Below, in pieces: positions 33,666 through 43,485 of a stretch of DNA of 64,000 nucleotides (the stretch's first letter is position 1; each line of letters starts with the position of its first letter). This DNA is from an uncultured Alistipes sp. Its GTDB lineage: Bacteria > Bacteroidota > Bacteroidia > Bacteroidales > Rikenellaceae. A program made the position numbers and the translations under genes. Location: the NCBI GenBank assembly GCA_938014215.1, contig CALLRW010000022.1, forward strand, positions 54,100 through 118,099, written 5' to 3'. Under the pieces are notes generated by a model. It worked only from the letters and a program-made list of their open reading frames with translations, did no database searches and had not been told where the DNA came from.

Positions 33666-33673
33666 CAAATTTA
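33666..33673 (-). promoter_or_regulatory. crcB-ackA-ptb-buk promoter, -7 box TAAATTTG
   Basis: CAAATTTA on the plus strand reads TAAATTTG on the minus strand, a perfect -7 box 30 bases before the crcB start. No TTTG stands at the expected -33. Confidence 0.55.
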
Positions 33674-33830
33674 ACGAAAAAATGATTACGGATCGTTTCA
33701 TTTTTTGCCCGAAATGAAGGATTTTTTATCCGTTCTGAATGGTCGGGGAGGGCGGAACGGGTATTGGGAGGGGGCGGGAAGTGGGGTGGATGTTGGGGGA
33801 GCGGCGGTCGGCATGCCCGTTTTCCCGGGT

Positions 33831-34060
33831 GCCGGGCGAAGGCCGCGCAGTCGGTTTTCGCTTCCCGGGCAAAGCCGTGCAGCCGGTTTTTGCCTCCCAC
33901 TTCCCGGGCAAAGCCGTGCAGTCGGTTTTCGTCTCCCGGTTCCCGGACAAAAAAGAAAGAACGTGCCGTCGCTTTTCGTTTCCCGTTTCCCGGGCAAAGG
34001 CTGCGCAGTCGCTTTCGCTTCCCGTTTCCCGGGTGAAGCCGTGCGGGCGATTCTCCCGGA
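33831..34060. repeat. Six degenerate ~39-base tandem repeats downstream of the response regulator
   Basis: Units beginning CCCGGGCAAAGCCGTGCAGT or variants start at 33831, 33864, 33903, 33942, 33989 and 34028 (steps 33, 39, 39, 47, 39). They fill much of the 519-base gap between crcB and the response regulator 3' end; the rest of the gap has no gene. Confidence 0.8.
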
Positions 34061-34153
34061 TGCGCTCCGCCGGCGGCCGCCTTTTCCGGTTCCGTGCCGG
34101 CCGGGCGTGCCGCGGAGAGAGGATCCGTCTCCGAATGACCGTCCGGTTGGAGG

Positions 34154-34858
34154 TCAGGGGACGTATTTGTAGCCGACCCCCTTGACCGTCACGATCCGTT
34201 CGTCGCCGATCTTCTGGCGCAACTTGCGGATGTGGACGTCGATCGTGCGGTCGCCGACCACCACCTCCGTTCCCCAGATCTTCGCGTAGATCTCCTCCCG
34301 CGGGATCAGTTTCCCCGGCGAGGAGTAGAGCAGATCGAGCAGGGCAAACTCCTTGCGCGGCAGCGTGATCTCCTTTCCGTCGCGGATCACGCGGTAGCGT
34401 TCGCGGTCGACCGTGATCGCGGATTTCCCGCTCCCGGCCGTTGTCTCGTTGCCGGCCGGTTTCGCCTCTTCGGATGCGGAGCCCGCATCGATACGCTTCA
34501 GAATGGCCTGCACGCGGCTCATCAGCAACTTCATCTTGATCGGCTTGGTGATGTAGTCGTCGGCCCCCACGCCGAATCCCGCCAGCTGCTGATCCTCCTC
34601 GCCCAGCGCCGAAAGGAAGACGACCATCGTATCCTTCAGTTCGGGGTTGGCGCGGATGGCGCGGCAGGTCTGCGCCCCGTCCATGACGGGCATCATCATG
34701 TCGAGCAGAATCAGGTGCGGATGGCACTCGGCGGCGATCTTCAGCGCCTCGGCGCCGTTCTGCGCCGTGTAGACTTCGTAACCCTCGCGGAGAAGGTTGT
34801 ATCGGACGAACTCGAGGATGTCCACCTCGTCGTCCACCAGCAGGATGCGATGGCTCAT
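34154..34858 (-). CDS. OmpR-family response regulator (orphan)
   Basis: A two-component DNA-binding regulator of 234 residues. The receiver domain has the acidic pocket LLVDDEVDILEF and the phospho-Asp in ILLDMMMPVMDG, then FLSALGEEDQ and ADDYITKPIKM with the conserved Lys. A short linker leads to a winged helix ending in TIDVHIRKLRQKIG and VKGVGYKYVP. It resembles the RprY/PhoB type. No histidine kinase gene is next to it. Confidence 0.93.
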   Translation of the reverse strand: MSHRILLVDDEVDILEFVRYNLLREGYEVYTAQNGAEALKIAAECHPHLILLDMMMPVMDGAQTCRAIRANPELKDTMVVFLSALGEEDQQLAGFGVGADDYITKPIKMKLLMSRVQAILKRIDAGSASEEAKPAGNETTAGSGKSAITVDRERYRVIRDGKEITLPRKEFALLDLLYSSPGKLIPREEIYAKIWGTEVVVGDRTIDVHIRKLRQKIGDERIVTVKGVGYKYVP

Positions 34859-35037
34859 GGATGGCTGTTTCTGGGAAGGGCGCCCGGCGGCGCACCGTCC
34901 GGTGTGGTTAACTTTGCGAAGTTACGAAAAATTTTGCAAATCCCAGCGTCTTTTTCCGTCCGGGGAGCTTCCGGCGGGGGTGTCAGTCCGAAGATTCCTC
35001 TTGCCGGGGCGCAAGTTGCAGGTTTTGTCGATTTCTC

Positions 35038-35068
35038 TTTCCGGTTCCGCATAAAATGGTTATATTTG
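35038..35068 (+). promoter_or_regulatory. Promoter of the DUF349 gene
   Basis: TATATTTG at 35061-35068 is a perfect -7 box; TTTC at 35038-35041 is 19 bases upstream. Leader about 45 bases. Confidence 0.65.
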
Positions 35069-35117
35069 CGAGATTTATGTACTCCCGCATGGCCGGGAAT
35101 CAAAAACCTCTACAGAG

Positions 35118-37337
35118 ATGGCTACTGAAAAATCGACACTTTCTGCTCCTGCGGAGCAAGTCAGCCCCCTGGCTGAAGATGCGCATGTGAGTCCTTCGGT
35201 GACTCCCGAAACCTCTGAAACCGAAATCCCTGCCGCCGAGACGGCTCCGGCCGAACCCCGGGTTGAAACGGCTGCCGAGGCGCCTGTGACCTCGCCCGCC
35301 GCGACAGCTGCCGCAACGCAAGCCGGCGTGCCCGATGCTGGATCGGATGCCACCCCTGCGGAGGCCGCCGCTGCGCAGTCGCCCCGTCCGAAACGGGCCC
35401 GCATCAAGCCTGCGGCCGAACAGGTCGCCGATTTCGACGAGGAGGAGCAGGCTCCGGCCGACGTGCAGGTCGATTTCACCGACGAGGAGGCCGCCCTGGC
35501 CGCCCACGATGCCGGACTCGAGATCGAGGGCGAAACCCCCGAAGAGGCCGAAGCCGAACAGCTGGCCGTAGAGGAGAAGAGCACCCCCGAGGAGAAGTTC
35601 GTCGGTAAGAGCAAGGAGGAGCTGCTCGCCATGTTCGCACGGATGCTCGAGGAGCAGCCCGTACAGTCGATCCGCCGCGATGTCGAGGCGCTGAAGATCG
35701 CCTTCTACCGGCTGCGCCGCGCCGAGGTCGAGAGTGCCCGCCGCCGCTTCCTCGAGGAGGGCGGCGCGGAGGAGAACTTCACCCCGGCGGTTGACGGTGC
35801 CGAGGTGCAGCTCAAGGAGCTCTTCAAGGAGTACCGCCGCCGCCGCGACGAGTTCATCGCCAACCTCGAGGCCGAAAAGGAGGCCAATCTCAAGGTCAAG
35901 CAGCAGATCATCGAGGAGCTCAAGGAGCTGGTCAACTCCGACGAGACGCTCAACCATACCTTCACCAAGTTCCGCGAACTGCAGCAGCGCTGGCGCGATA
36001 CGGGCCCCGTGCCGCAGCAGTATGTCAAGGATCTCTGGGAGACCTATAACCTCCATGTCGAGAACTTCTACAACTTCATCAAGATCAACAAGGAGCTGCG
36101 CGATCTCGACCTGAAGAAGAACTACGAGCAGAAGGTGGCCCTCTGCGAACAGGCCGAGGCTCTGCTGCTCGAACCCTCGGTGATCGAGGCCTTCCACAAG
36201 CTGCAGAAGCTCCACGACGAGTGGCGCGAGACGGGTCCTGTGGCCAACGAGTACAAGGAGGCGCTCTGGGAGCGGTTCAAGGCCGCCTCGAGCCGCATCA
36301 ACAAGCAGCATCAGGAGTATTTCGAGGGGCTGAAGGCCGAACAGCTGAAGAACCTCGATCTGAAGAGCGGTCTGTGCGAGGCGACCGAGGAGCTGGCCTC
36401 CCAGCCCCTGACCACGCGCAAGGAGTGGAACCGCGCCAGCGACAAGCTCCTCGAGATCCAGAAGACGTGGAAGACCATCGGCTTCGCCCCCAAGAAGGAC
36501 AACAACCGCATCTACGAACGTTTCCGCACGGCCTGCGACAAGTTCTTCGAGGCCAAGCGGCAGTTCTATGCCGGGCTGAAGGCCGAGATGGAGCATAACC
36601 TGCAGCTGAAAAACGAGATCTGCGCCGCCGCCGAATCGCTCGCGGGCAGCGAGGAGTGGAAGAAGACGACCGACGAACTGATCGCCCTGCAGGCTCGCTG
36701 GAAGCAGATCGGCGCCGTGTCGCGCCGCCATTCCGAGGCTGTCTGGAAGCGTTTCCGTGCAGCGTGCGACAAGTTCTTCGAGCGCAAGGCGGCCCACTTC
36801 GCCTCGGTCGACAGCGAATATGAGGAGAACCTGCGCCGCAAGCAGGCCCTGTTGGACGAGATGGCCGCGGCCGACGTCAGGACGGGCGGCTACGAGGTGA
36901 TCCGCGACTTCCAGCGCCGCTGGAGCGAGATCGGCTTCGTGCCCATCAAGCAGAAGGATGCCATCCAGAAGCGTTACAAGGCGGCTGTCGACGAGCTGTT
37001 CAACGTGCTGCGCGGCTCGGAGCGCGACCGCTCGATGGGCCGCTTCCGCGAGAAGATCTCCTCGATGAAGGGGGCCGGCGACCGCCGTCTGCGTTCGGAA
37101 CGCGAACGGCTCTACAACAAGGTGCGCCAGCTCGAACAGGAGATCGCCCTGCTGGAGAACAACATCGGCTTCTTCACCAAGTCGAAGAACGCCGAGGCGC
37201 TCGTGGCCGAGGTCCGCGCAAAGATCGATCGCGCCCGCGAAGAGATGGCCGCTACGATCGAAAAGGTCCGCCTGATCGACCGCCAGGAGTCCGAGCCGAA
37301 GCCCGAACAGAAGTCCGAGCCGAAGTCGAATGACTGA
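35118..37337 (+). CDS. DUF349 repeat protein
   Basis: A 739-residue protein. Residues 1-165 are Ala/Pro/Glu-rich and probably disordered. From about 170 to 660 it has repeated three-helix DUF349 units, each with a W-x3-G-x-V/A/F-P core: RWRDTGPVPQQYV, EWRETGPVANEYK, TWKTIGFAPKKDN, RWKQIGAVSRRHS and RWSEIGFVPIKQK. A C-terminal coiled coil (RQLEQEIALLENNIGFF) follows. The family is widespread in Bacteroidetes with no settled function; proposals include ribosome or RNA association. The tail EPKPEQKSEPKSND is a short repeat. Confidence 0.85.
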   Translation: MATEKSTLSAPAEQVSPLAEDAHVSPSVTPETSETEIPAAETAPAEPRVETAAEAPVTSPAATAAATQAGVPDAGSDATPAEAAAAQSPRPKRARIKPAAEQVADFDEEEQAPADVQVDFTDEEAALAAHDAGLEIEGETPEEAEAEQLAVEEKSTPEEKFVGKSKEELLAMFARMLEEQPVQSIRRDVEALKIAFYRLRRAEVESARRRFLEEGGAEENFTPAVDGAEVQLKELFKEYRRRRDEFIANLEAEKEANLKVKQQIIEELKELVNSDETLNHTFTKFRELQQRWRDTGPVPQQYVKDLWETYNLHVENFYNFIKINKELRDLDLKKNYEQKVALCEQAEALLLEPSVIEAFHKLQKLHDEWRETGPVANEYKEALWERFKAASSRINKQHQEYFEGLKAEQLKNLDLKSGLCEATEELASQPLTTRKEWNRASDKLLEIQKTWKTIGFAPKKDNNRIYERFRTACDKFFEAKRQFYAGLKAEMEHNLQLKNEICAAAESLAGSEEWKKTTDELIALQARWKQIGAVSRRHSEAVWKRFRAACDKFFERKAAHFASVDSEYEENLRRKQALLDEMAAADVRTGGYEVIRDFQRRWSEIGFVPIKQKDAIQKRYKAAVDELFNVLRGSERDRSMGRFREKISSMKGAGDRRLRSERERLYNKVRQLEQEIALLENNIGFFTKSKNAEALVAEVRAKIDRAREEMAATIEKVRLIDRQESEPKPEQKSEPKSND

Positions 37338-37448
37338 GACCGGGCCCGGGGTCGGATCCGATGATCCGGCCCCCGGTTCGTTACAAACCCCGAAACTGGA
37401 AGAGACAACAATAAACTGAACACACAGAATACAAATAGTATAAAAGGA

Positions 37449-39089
37449 ATGAAACTTACCAAACCCAAGTACATATTCGTTACGGGCGGTGTCGCTTCGT
37501 CGCTCGGAAAGGGTATTATCTCCGCTTCGATTGCGCGGCTGCTTCAGGCCCGCGGCTATTCGGTGACCATTCAGAAACTCGACCCCTACATCAACGTCGA
37601 CCCCGGTACGCTCAACCCCTACGAGCACGGCGAGTGCTACGTCACGGAGGACGGCGCCGAAACCGACCTCGACCTGGGCCACTACGAGCGTTTCACGAAC
37701 CAGCCCACCTCGAAGGCCAACAACGTCACCACCGGCCGCATCTACAAGAGCGTCATCGAAAAGGAGCGCAAGGGCGAATATCTGGGTAAAACCGTGCAGG
37801 TCATTCCCCACATCACCGACGAAATAAAACGCCGCATCCAGCTGCTGGGCCAGACCAAGAAGTACGACATCATCATCACCGAGATCGGCGGTACGGTCGG
37901 CGACATCGAGTCGCAGCCCTTCATCGAGTCGGTGCGCCAGCTCCGCTACTCGCTCGGATACAAGAACACGGCGCTGGTCCACCTGACGCTGATCCCCTAC
38001 ATGGCCGCTTCGGGCGAGATGAAGACCAAACCGACGCAGCATTCGGTCAAGGCGCTGCTCGAGAACGGTCTGCAGCCCGATATCCTCGTGCTGCGCGCCG
38101 AGCGTCCCCTGACCACGGCCCTCAAGCGCAAGGTCGCCCTCTTCTGCAACGTTGACGCCAATGCCGTCATGGAGTCGATCGACGTCCCCTCGATCTACGA
38201 GGTGCCCCTGATGATGCACGCCCAGCACCTCGACGAGGTGGTGCTCGACAAGCTGAACCTCCCGGCCGATAAGGAGCCCGACATGGAGGCCTGGAAGGCC
38301 TTCGTCGAGAAGGTCAAGCATCCGGCCAAGAAGATCGATATCGCCCTGGTCGGCAAGTACACCGAACTCCACGACGCCTACAAGTCGATCAGCGAGTCGT
38401 TCATCCACGCCGGCGCCGTCAACGACTGCCACGTCAAACTCCACTACGTCAACTCGGAGAAGATCACGCCGGAGAATGTCGCCGCCCAGCTGGGCAAGAT
38501 GGCCGGTATCCTCGTGGCCCCCGGATTCGGCAACCGCGGTATCGAGGGCAAGATCGAGGCCGTGCGTTTCGCCCGTGAGAGCCGCATCCCGTTCCTGGGC
38601 ATCTGCCTGGGCATGCAGTGCGCCGTGATCGAGTTCGCCCGCAACGTCCTCGGAATCGCCGATGCCAACTCCAGCGAGATGGAGCAGACGGCCCATCCGG
38701 TCATCGACCTGATGGAGGAGCAGAAGGGTGTCACGGCCAAGGGCGGTACGATGCGTCTGGGTGCCTACCCCTGCGTGCTGAAGAAGGGCTCGAAGGCTGC
38801 CGCAGCCTACGGCAAGCTCAACATCTCGGAGCGCCACCGTCACCGTTACGAGTTCAACAACGACTACCTCGAGCGTTTCGAGGCGGCCGGCATGAAGGCC
38901 GTCGGCGTGAACCCCGATACGAATCTGGTCGAGGTGGTCGAGATCGAGGACCATCCCTGGTTCGTCGGTACGCAGTACCACCCCGAGTACAAGAGCACCG
39001 TGCTGAGCCCCTCGCCGCTCTTCGTGGCCTTCGTCAAGGCCGCCATGGAGTACGCCGAGGCTCACAAGGGCGAGTCGGCCAAAAAGTAA
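37449..39089 (+). CDS. pyrG: CTP synthase
   Basis: UTP to CTP with glutamine and ATP, 546 residues, the usual length. The amidoligase N-terminus has FVTGGVASSLGKGI and the conserved DPYINVDPGTLNP. The class-I glutaminase C-terminus has the nucleophile Cys in GICLGMQCAVIEF and the His/Glu pair in TQYHPEY. The start fits MKLTKPKYIFVTGG. Downstream yidC follows after 66 bases. Confidence 0.97.
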   Translation: MKLTKPKYIFVTGGVASSLGKGIISASIARLLQARGYSVTIQKLDPYINVDPGTLNPYEHGECYVTEDGAETDLDLGHYERFTNQPTSKANNVTTGRIYKSVIEKERKGEYLGKTVQVIPHITDEIKRRIQLLGQTKKYDIIITEIGGTVGDIESQPFIESVRQLRYSLGYKNTALVHLTLIPYMAASGEMKTKPTQHSVKALLENGLQPDILVLRAERPLTTALKRKVALFCNVDANAVMESIDVPSIYEVPLMMHAQHLDEVVLDKLNLPADKEPDMEAWKAFVEKVKHPAKKIDIALVGKYTELHDAYKSISESFIHAGAVNDCHVKLHYVNSEKITPENVAAQLGKMAGILVAPGFGNRGIEGKIEAVRFARESRIPFLGICLGMQCAVIEFARNVLGIADANSSEMEQTAHPVIDLMEEQKGVTAKGGTMRLGAYPCVLKKGSKAAAAYGKLNISERHRHRYEFNNDYLERFEAAGMKAVGVNPDTNLVEVVEIEDHPWFVGTQYHPEYKSTVLSPSPLFVAFVKAAMEYAEAHKGESAKK

Positions 39090-39155
39090 TCCGCCCCGCC
39101 CGTTGTTGAACGCTTCCCCGTCTGATTACTCACTCGAAACAAGCAACACGTTTGA

Positions 39156-41102
39156 ATGGATAAGAAATCGTTTATCGGTATTGCCGTCGTGGCGATCCTC
39201 TTTATCGGGTTCGCCTACTTCAGCAGTAAGGAACAACAGAAATATCAGGAACAGAAGGCCGTCTACGATGCCTATGTGGATTCGGTGGCCCGCGCTTCGC
39301 AACCCGTGCCGGCGGTCGATTCGCTGGCGGAGGGCGGTGCGGTGATCGCCGACCCGGCCGATGCCGACTCGCTGGCCGCCGCGGCCCGGCTGCGCCAGGT
39401 CGAGACCCTCGGCGAGGCGCTCACCCGCGCCCGCGAGGCCACTCCCGAAGAGTTCACCGTCGAAAACGACGTGATGTCGATCCGCTTCTCGACGCTCGGC
39501 GGTCAGGTCAAGGACGTCACGCTGAAGGACTACACCAAGTATGCCCCGCGTGAAGAGCGCAACGAACCCGTCCAGCTGATGGATCCCGAAACAGCCCGCT
39601 TCGGCCTCTCGTTCTACGTCAAGAACGGACTGCGCAACGTCCCGGTCAACACGCTGGACTACGTCTTCACGCCGCAGCCGGTCGAGACGCTCGCCGACGG
39701 CGGCAAAGAGGTCGTCATGCGGCTGCCCGTCTCGGAGAGCGCCGCCCTGGAGTACCGCTACGTGATCTACGACACGAAGAGCCCGCAGCGCGACTATCTC
39801 GTAGACTTCGACGTCCGGCTGGTCGGCATGGCGCAGGCCATGGCCAACCAGACCCAGATCCAGATCGACTGGTCGAACTCTTCGTACCAGAACGAGCGCG
39901 GTTTCCAGAACGAGAACATGTACACGACGATCTCCTACCGCTTCCCGGGCGAGAGCTCGATCGAGGAGCTGGGCATGAGCGAAAAGTCGAAATCCAAGGA
40001 GGTCTCCTCGCAGGTCAACTGGGTCGCCTTCAAGCAGCAGTACTTCTCGTCGGTCTTCATCGCCCCGGAGAATGTCACCTACGCCAACATGTCGTTCACG
40101 ACCGATGCCCCCGAATCGACGCTGCTGAAGAACTTCTCGGCGCAGATGGCCGTCCCCTATACGCCCCAGACCGAAGCCTACGACTTCGCCTTCTACTTCG
40201 GCCCCAACAAGTACTCGATCCTCAAGAAGGTCGAGTTCCCCGCGGGTGACGACATCCACCTCGAGCGTCTCGTGCCGCTGGGGTGGGGTATCTTCGGCTG
40301 GGTCAACCGCTGGTGCGTCATCCCGGTCTTCGACTTCCTGCGCAACTACATCTCGAACTTCGGCGTCATCATCCTGATCCTGGTGGTGCTGGTCAAGCTG
40401 GTGATCTTCCCGCTCACCTACAAGAGCTATGTCTCGATGGCCAAGATGCGGCTGATCAAGCCCCAGGTCGACGAACTGGCCAAGAAGTACCCCAAGCAGG
40501 AGGATGCCATGAAGCGGCAGCAGGCTACGATGGAACTCTACAAAAAGGCGGGTATCAACCCCATGGGCGGATGTATCCCGATGTTGATCCAGCTGCCGAT
40601 CCTGATCGCCCTGTTCCGCTTCTTCCCGGCGTCGATCGAGCTGCGCGGACAGTCGTTCCTCTGGGCCGATGACCTCTCGTCGTACGACAGCGTGCTCAAC
40701 CTGCCCTTCTCGATCCCCTTCTACGGCGATCATGTCTCGCTCTTTGCCCTGCTGATGGCCGTCTCGCTCTTCGGCTACTCGTGGTACAACTACCAGCAGA
40801 CCGCCTCGTCGCAGCCTCAGATGGCCGGCATGAAGTTCATGATGCTCTATCTGATGCCGATCATGATGCTCCTGTGGTTCAACAGCTACTCGAGCGGTCT
40901 GTGCTACTACTACCTCCTTTCGAACCTGATCACCATCGGCCAGACGCTCATCATCCGCCGCATGGTCGATGACGACAAGATTCACGCCATCATGCAGGCC
41001 AATGCCGCCCGCAAGTCCAATGGCAAGAAGTCGAAGTTCCAGCAGCGCTACGAGGAGCTGATGCGTCAGCAGGAGGCTCAGCAGCGCGCCAAGCGCAAGT
41101 AG
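39156..41102 (+). CDS. yidC: Membrane protein insertase YidC
   Basis: Inserts and folds inner-membrane proteins, with or without SecYEG. The 648-residue chain has a first helix at about 5-22, a large periplasmic domain to about 360, then the conserved insertase core with five helices. VVLVKLVIFPLTYKSYVSMAKMR contains the positively charged groove segment, followed by NPMGGCIPMLIQLPILIALFRFF. It ends in a basic tail (RQQEAQQRAKRK) that would contact the ribosome. This long form is normal for Bacteroidetes. Confidence 0.96.
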   Translation: MDKKSFIGIAVVAILFIGFAYFSSKEQQKYQEQKAVYDAYVDSVARASQPVPAVDSLAEGGAVIADPADADSLAAAARLRQVETLGEALTRAREATPEEFTVENDVMSIRFSTLGGQVKDVTLKDYTKYAPREERNEPVQLMDPETARFGLSFYVKNGLRNVPVNTLDYVFTPQPVETLADGGKEVVMRLPVSESAALEYRYVIYDTKSPQRDYLVDFDVRLVGMAQAMANQTQIQIDWSNSSYQNERGFQNENMYTTISYRFPGESSIEELGMSEKSKSKEVSSQVNWVAFKQQYFSSVFIAPENVTYANMSFTTDAPESTLLKNFSAQMAVPYTPQTEAYDFAFYFGPNKYSILKKVEFPAGDDIHLERLVPLGWGIFGWVNRWCVIPVFDFLRNYISNFGVIILILVVLVKLVIFPLTYKSYVSMAKMRLIKPQVDELAKKYPKQEDAMKRQQATMELYKKAGINPMGGCIPMLIQLPILIALFRFFPASIELRGQSFLWADDLSSYDSVLNLPFSIPFYGDHVSLFALLMAVSLFGYSWYNYQQTASSQPQMAGMKFMMLYLMPIMMLLWFNSYSSGLCYYYLLSNLITIGQTLIIRRMVDDDKIHAIMQANAARKSNGKKSKFQQRYEELMRQQEAQQRAKRK

Positions 41103-41159
41103 TGTCGAGCCGGAATGTCATCCGGCTGGGACGGAGTTTCCCGTTGAGGCCGGAGATTG

Positions 41160-41195
41160 AAAAAGGCCCCTTCCGAATTCGGAAGGGGCCTTTTT
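41160..41195. terminator. 36-base perfect palindrome, bidirectional terminator
   Basis: 41160-41177 is the exact reverse complement of 41178-41195, with AAAAA and TTTTT ends, so it ends yidC and probably also the esterase transcript from the other side. The remaining spacer to 41380 holds no gene. Confidence 0.88.
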
Positions 41196-41380
41196 GTGGG
41201 AGCAGGGGATCCGGGTGGATCCGGCCGGCCGTTTGGGGGTGGATTTGCCGGTTCGAATGGGTCTGCCGGAGGCGGGTTGCCTGTCCGACCGGCAGGCGGT
41301 AGCGTCGTTAACGTTAAAAGGGGCGGAGGCTGTTACCGGCCCCGGAACGGTTATCCGCTGACGAGGCCGACGCTCGGGGG

Positions 41381-42226
41381 CTATCGGGCGAATCCGTTCG
41401 AGACGAACATCAGCACGTCGGGCAGGACGGTCTGCCAGTAGCGCCACGTGTGGCCGCCGTCGCGCATGCGGTACTGCAGCGGCACGTTCCGTTCGCGCAT
41501 CAGGGCGTAGAAGTCGATGTTGTAGCGCCAGAGGAAGTCATCGTCGCCGCAGTCGACCCACCAGCGGATGGTCCGTACCGTGTCGAGCTCCTCGTCGCTC
41601 ATCTCGCGGAGGATCTTCACCGGCGAGTTGTCGGCAATCGACTGCCGGAAGACCTCGCCGCGGTCATTCGGCGTGGCATATCCGTCGAGCAGGCCGCTCA
41701 TCGGGCAGGCCGAGCTGAAGAGTTCGGGGTGGTGGAGGGCATAGGCCGCCGTACCGCCGCCGCCCATCGAGAGGCCCGAGATGGCGCGGTGCTCCTTGTC
41801 GGCGAGGATGCGGTAGTGCTCCTCGACGCCGGGCAGGAACTCCTCGAAGAAGAAGCGTTCGTACTCCCAGCCGGGGACGTTGAAGTAACCCATGTGGCGG
41901 CCGGTGTAGTTCTCACCCTCGCCGGCGGCATCGGGCATGACGACCACCATCGGCAGGGCGGCTCCCGAGGCAAAGGCTTCGTCGGCAATCTGACGCATGT
42001 TGCCCTTCACGCTCCAGTCGGTGTGGCAGCCGGCGGCACCGTGCAACAGGTAGAGGACCGGATAGCGGCGCGTCGTGTCGCTGTCGTAGCCGTCGGGCAG
42101 ATAGACCGTGCAGGTCTTCTCCGTGTTGAGAATCGCGCTGTGCAGCGTAAAGGTTTCCAGACGGCTTTGTGCCGCCAGCGGTGCGGACAGGCAGAGCGCC
42201 GCCGCAACCATCAGCAACTGTTTCAT
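41381..42226 (-). CDS. Secreted esterase (esterase D / feruloyl-esterase type)
   Basis: A 281-residue alpha/beta hydrolase. Residues 1-19 are a signal peptide (MKQLLMVAAALCLSAPLAAQ). The nucleophile elbow is ISGLSMGGGG near residue 150, with the oxyanion side in LYLLHGAAG; the His is in RDGGHTWRYW near the end and the Asp probably in WWVDCGDDDF. The fold group (CE1, Fes-like) includes deacetylases, feruloyl esterases and siderophore esterases; the substrate cannot be told. Confidence 0.85.
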   Translation of the reverse strand: MKQLLMVAAALCLSAPLAAQSRLETFTLHSAILNTEKTCTVYLPDGYDSDTTRRYPVLYLLHGAAGCHTDWSVKGNMRQIADEAFASGAALPMVVVMPDAAGEGENYTGRHMGYFNVPGWEYERFFFEEFLPGVEEHYRILADKEHRAISGLSMGGGGTAAYALHHPELFSSACPMSGLLDGYATPNDRGEVFRQSIADNSPVKILREMSDEELDTVRTIRWWVDCGDDDFLWRYNIDFYALMRERNVPLQYRMRDGGHTWRYWQTVLPDVLMFVSNGFAR

Positions 42227-42285
42227 GGTTCGTATGTTTTGGGATCGATTCCTGGTTTTGTCTCCGTTCCGTATCCGGCGTGCGA

Positions 42286-43485
42286 CTACTCGACGTAGAG
42301 GACCAGCCCCTTGAGGTATTCGCCCTCGGGGTGGTAGATGTTGATCGGGTGGTCGGCCGGCTGGGAGAGCTGGTGGAGGATCCGCACCTTGCGTCCGGCG
42401 ATGGCCGCCGCCGAGAAGACCGTCGTGCGGAAAAGCTCCTTCGAGACGGCCTGCGAGCAGGAGAAGGTGAAGAGGATGCCTCCGGGGCGGATCTGCGACA
42501 GCGCCCGCGCATTGAGCCGCTTGTAGCCCTGCATGGCGTTGCTCAACACCTTGTGGTGTTTGGCGAAGGCCGGCGGGTCGAGGATGATCAGATCATAGCG
42601 TTCTCCGATCTCCTTGAGATACTCCACGGCATCAGCCGCAATCTCCGAGTGGTTGGCCGTCTCCCCGAAGTTGAGCTTCATGTTTTCGGAGGCCAGCTCC
42701 ACGGCCCGCTCCGACGAATCGACCGAAACCACCTCGCGGGCCCCTCCCGAGAGGGCGTAGACCGAGAAGCCGCCCGTATAGCAGAACGTATTGAGGACGG
42801 TGCGCCCCCGGGCGTAGCGTTTCACGAGTTCGCGGTTTTCGCGCTGATCGAGGAAGAAGCCCGTCTTCTGCCCCTCCTCCCAGTTGACGAGGAACTGTTC
42901 GCCGTGCTCCACCACCACTTGCGAGGCGTGGTCGGCATGCCCCCACAGATATCCGTCGACGGCACCGAGGTTGGCCTTGAAGGGGAGCGTCTGCGACGAC
43001 TTGTCGTAGATGGCCGTCAGCCGTTCGCCGTAGGTTGCGCGCAGCGCCTCGGCAATCTCCATCCGCGAGCGGTACATTCCCACCGAGTGGCACTGGATGA
43101 CGGCCGTCGAGCCGTAGATGTCGACCACAAGACCCGGCAGCGAATCGCCTTCGCCGTGGATCAGCCGGTAGCAGGTCGTCTCGGGGTTGTCCGTCAGGCC
43201 GAGGGTGCGGCGCACGTCGTGGGCCACGGCCACGCGGCGGTTCCACCACGCCTGGTCGATCGGTTCGCGGTCGAACGAGAGGACCCGCACGGCGATCGAA
43301 CCGACCTGATAGTGCCCCTGGGCGATGAACTCGCCCGAACGGGTGTAGACCTCGACCAGCGAGCCCTCTGCGAAGTCCTCCTCCTCTTCGGCCCGGATGT
43401 GGTCGATGGCCCCCGAGAATATCCACGGGTGGCGGCGGAGGAGCGACTCCTCCTTTCCTTTGCGCAGAATGATTTGTGGTATCAT
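42286..43485 (-). CDS. rlmI: 23S rRNA (cytosine-C5) methyltransferase RlmI-like
   Basis: A 399-residue SAM-dependent rRNA methyltransferase, in the RlmI family (m5C1962 in E. coli). An N-terminal PUA domain (QIILRKGKEESLLRRHPWIF) is followed by an EEHD-like middle domain and a Rossmann domain with VLNTFCYTGGFSVYA and ILDPPAFAKHHK. The catalytic Cys would be in FTFSCSQAVSKELF. The start at 43485 overlaps the exonuclease stop by four bases; upstream in-frame residues lie in that gene and are rejected. Confidence 0.9.
   Translation of the reverse strand: MIPQIILRKGKEESLLRRHPWIFSGAIDHIRAEEEEDFAEGSLVEVYTRSGEFIAQGHYQVGSIAVRVLSFDREPIDQAWWNRRVAVAHDVRRTLGLTDNPETTCYRLIHGEGDSLPGLVVDIYGSTAVIQCHSVGMYRSRMEIAEALRATYGERLTAIYDKSSQTLPFKANLGAVDGYLWGHADHASQVVVEHGEQFLVNWEEGQKTGFFLDQRENRELVKRYARGRTVLNTFCYTGGFSVYALSGGAREVVSVDSSERAVELASENMKLNFGETANHSEIAADAVEYLKEIGERYDLIILDPPAFAKHHKVLSNAMQGYKRLNARALSQIRPGGILFTFSCSQAVSKELFRTTVFSAAAIAGRKVRILHQLSQPADHPINIYHPEGEYLKGLVLYVE

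Noticed and set aside
37330..37385. Terminator after the DUF349 gene
   Set aside because: A GC-rich hairpin with a G-T pair can be drawn, but no T run follows and alternative pairings are equally good.
35100..39065. Very long minus-strand open frame (over 1300 codons) opposite the DUF349 protein and pyrG
   Set aside because: It is the complement of two well-supported genes; high GC keeps the frame open. It has no recognisable domain and runs through both genes and the spacer between them.
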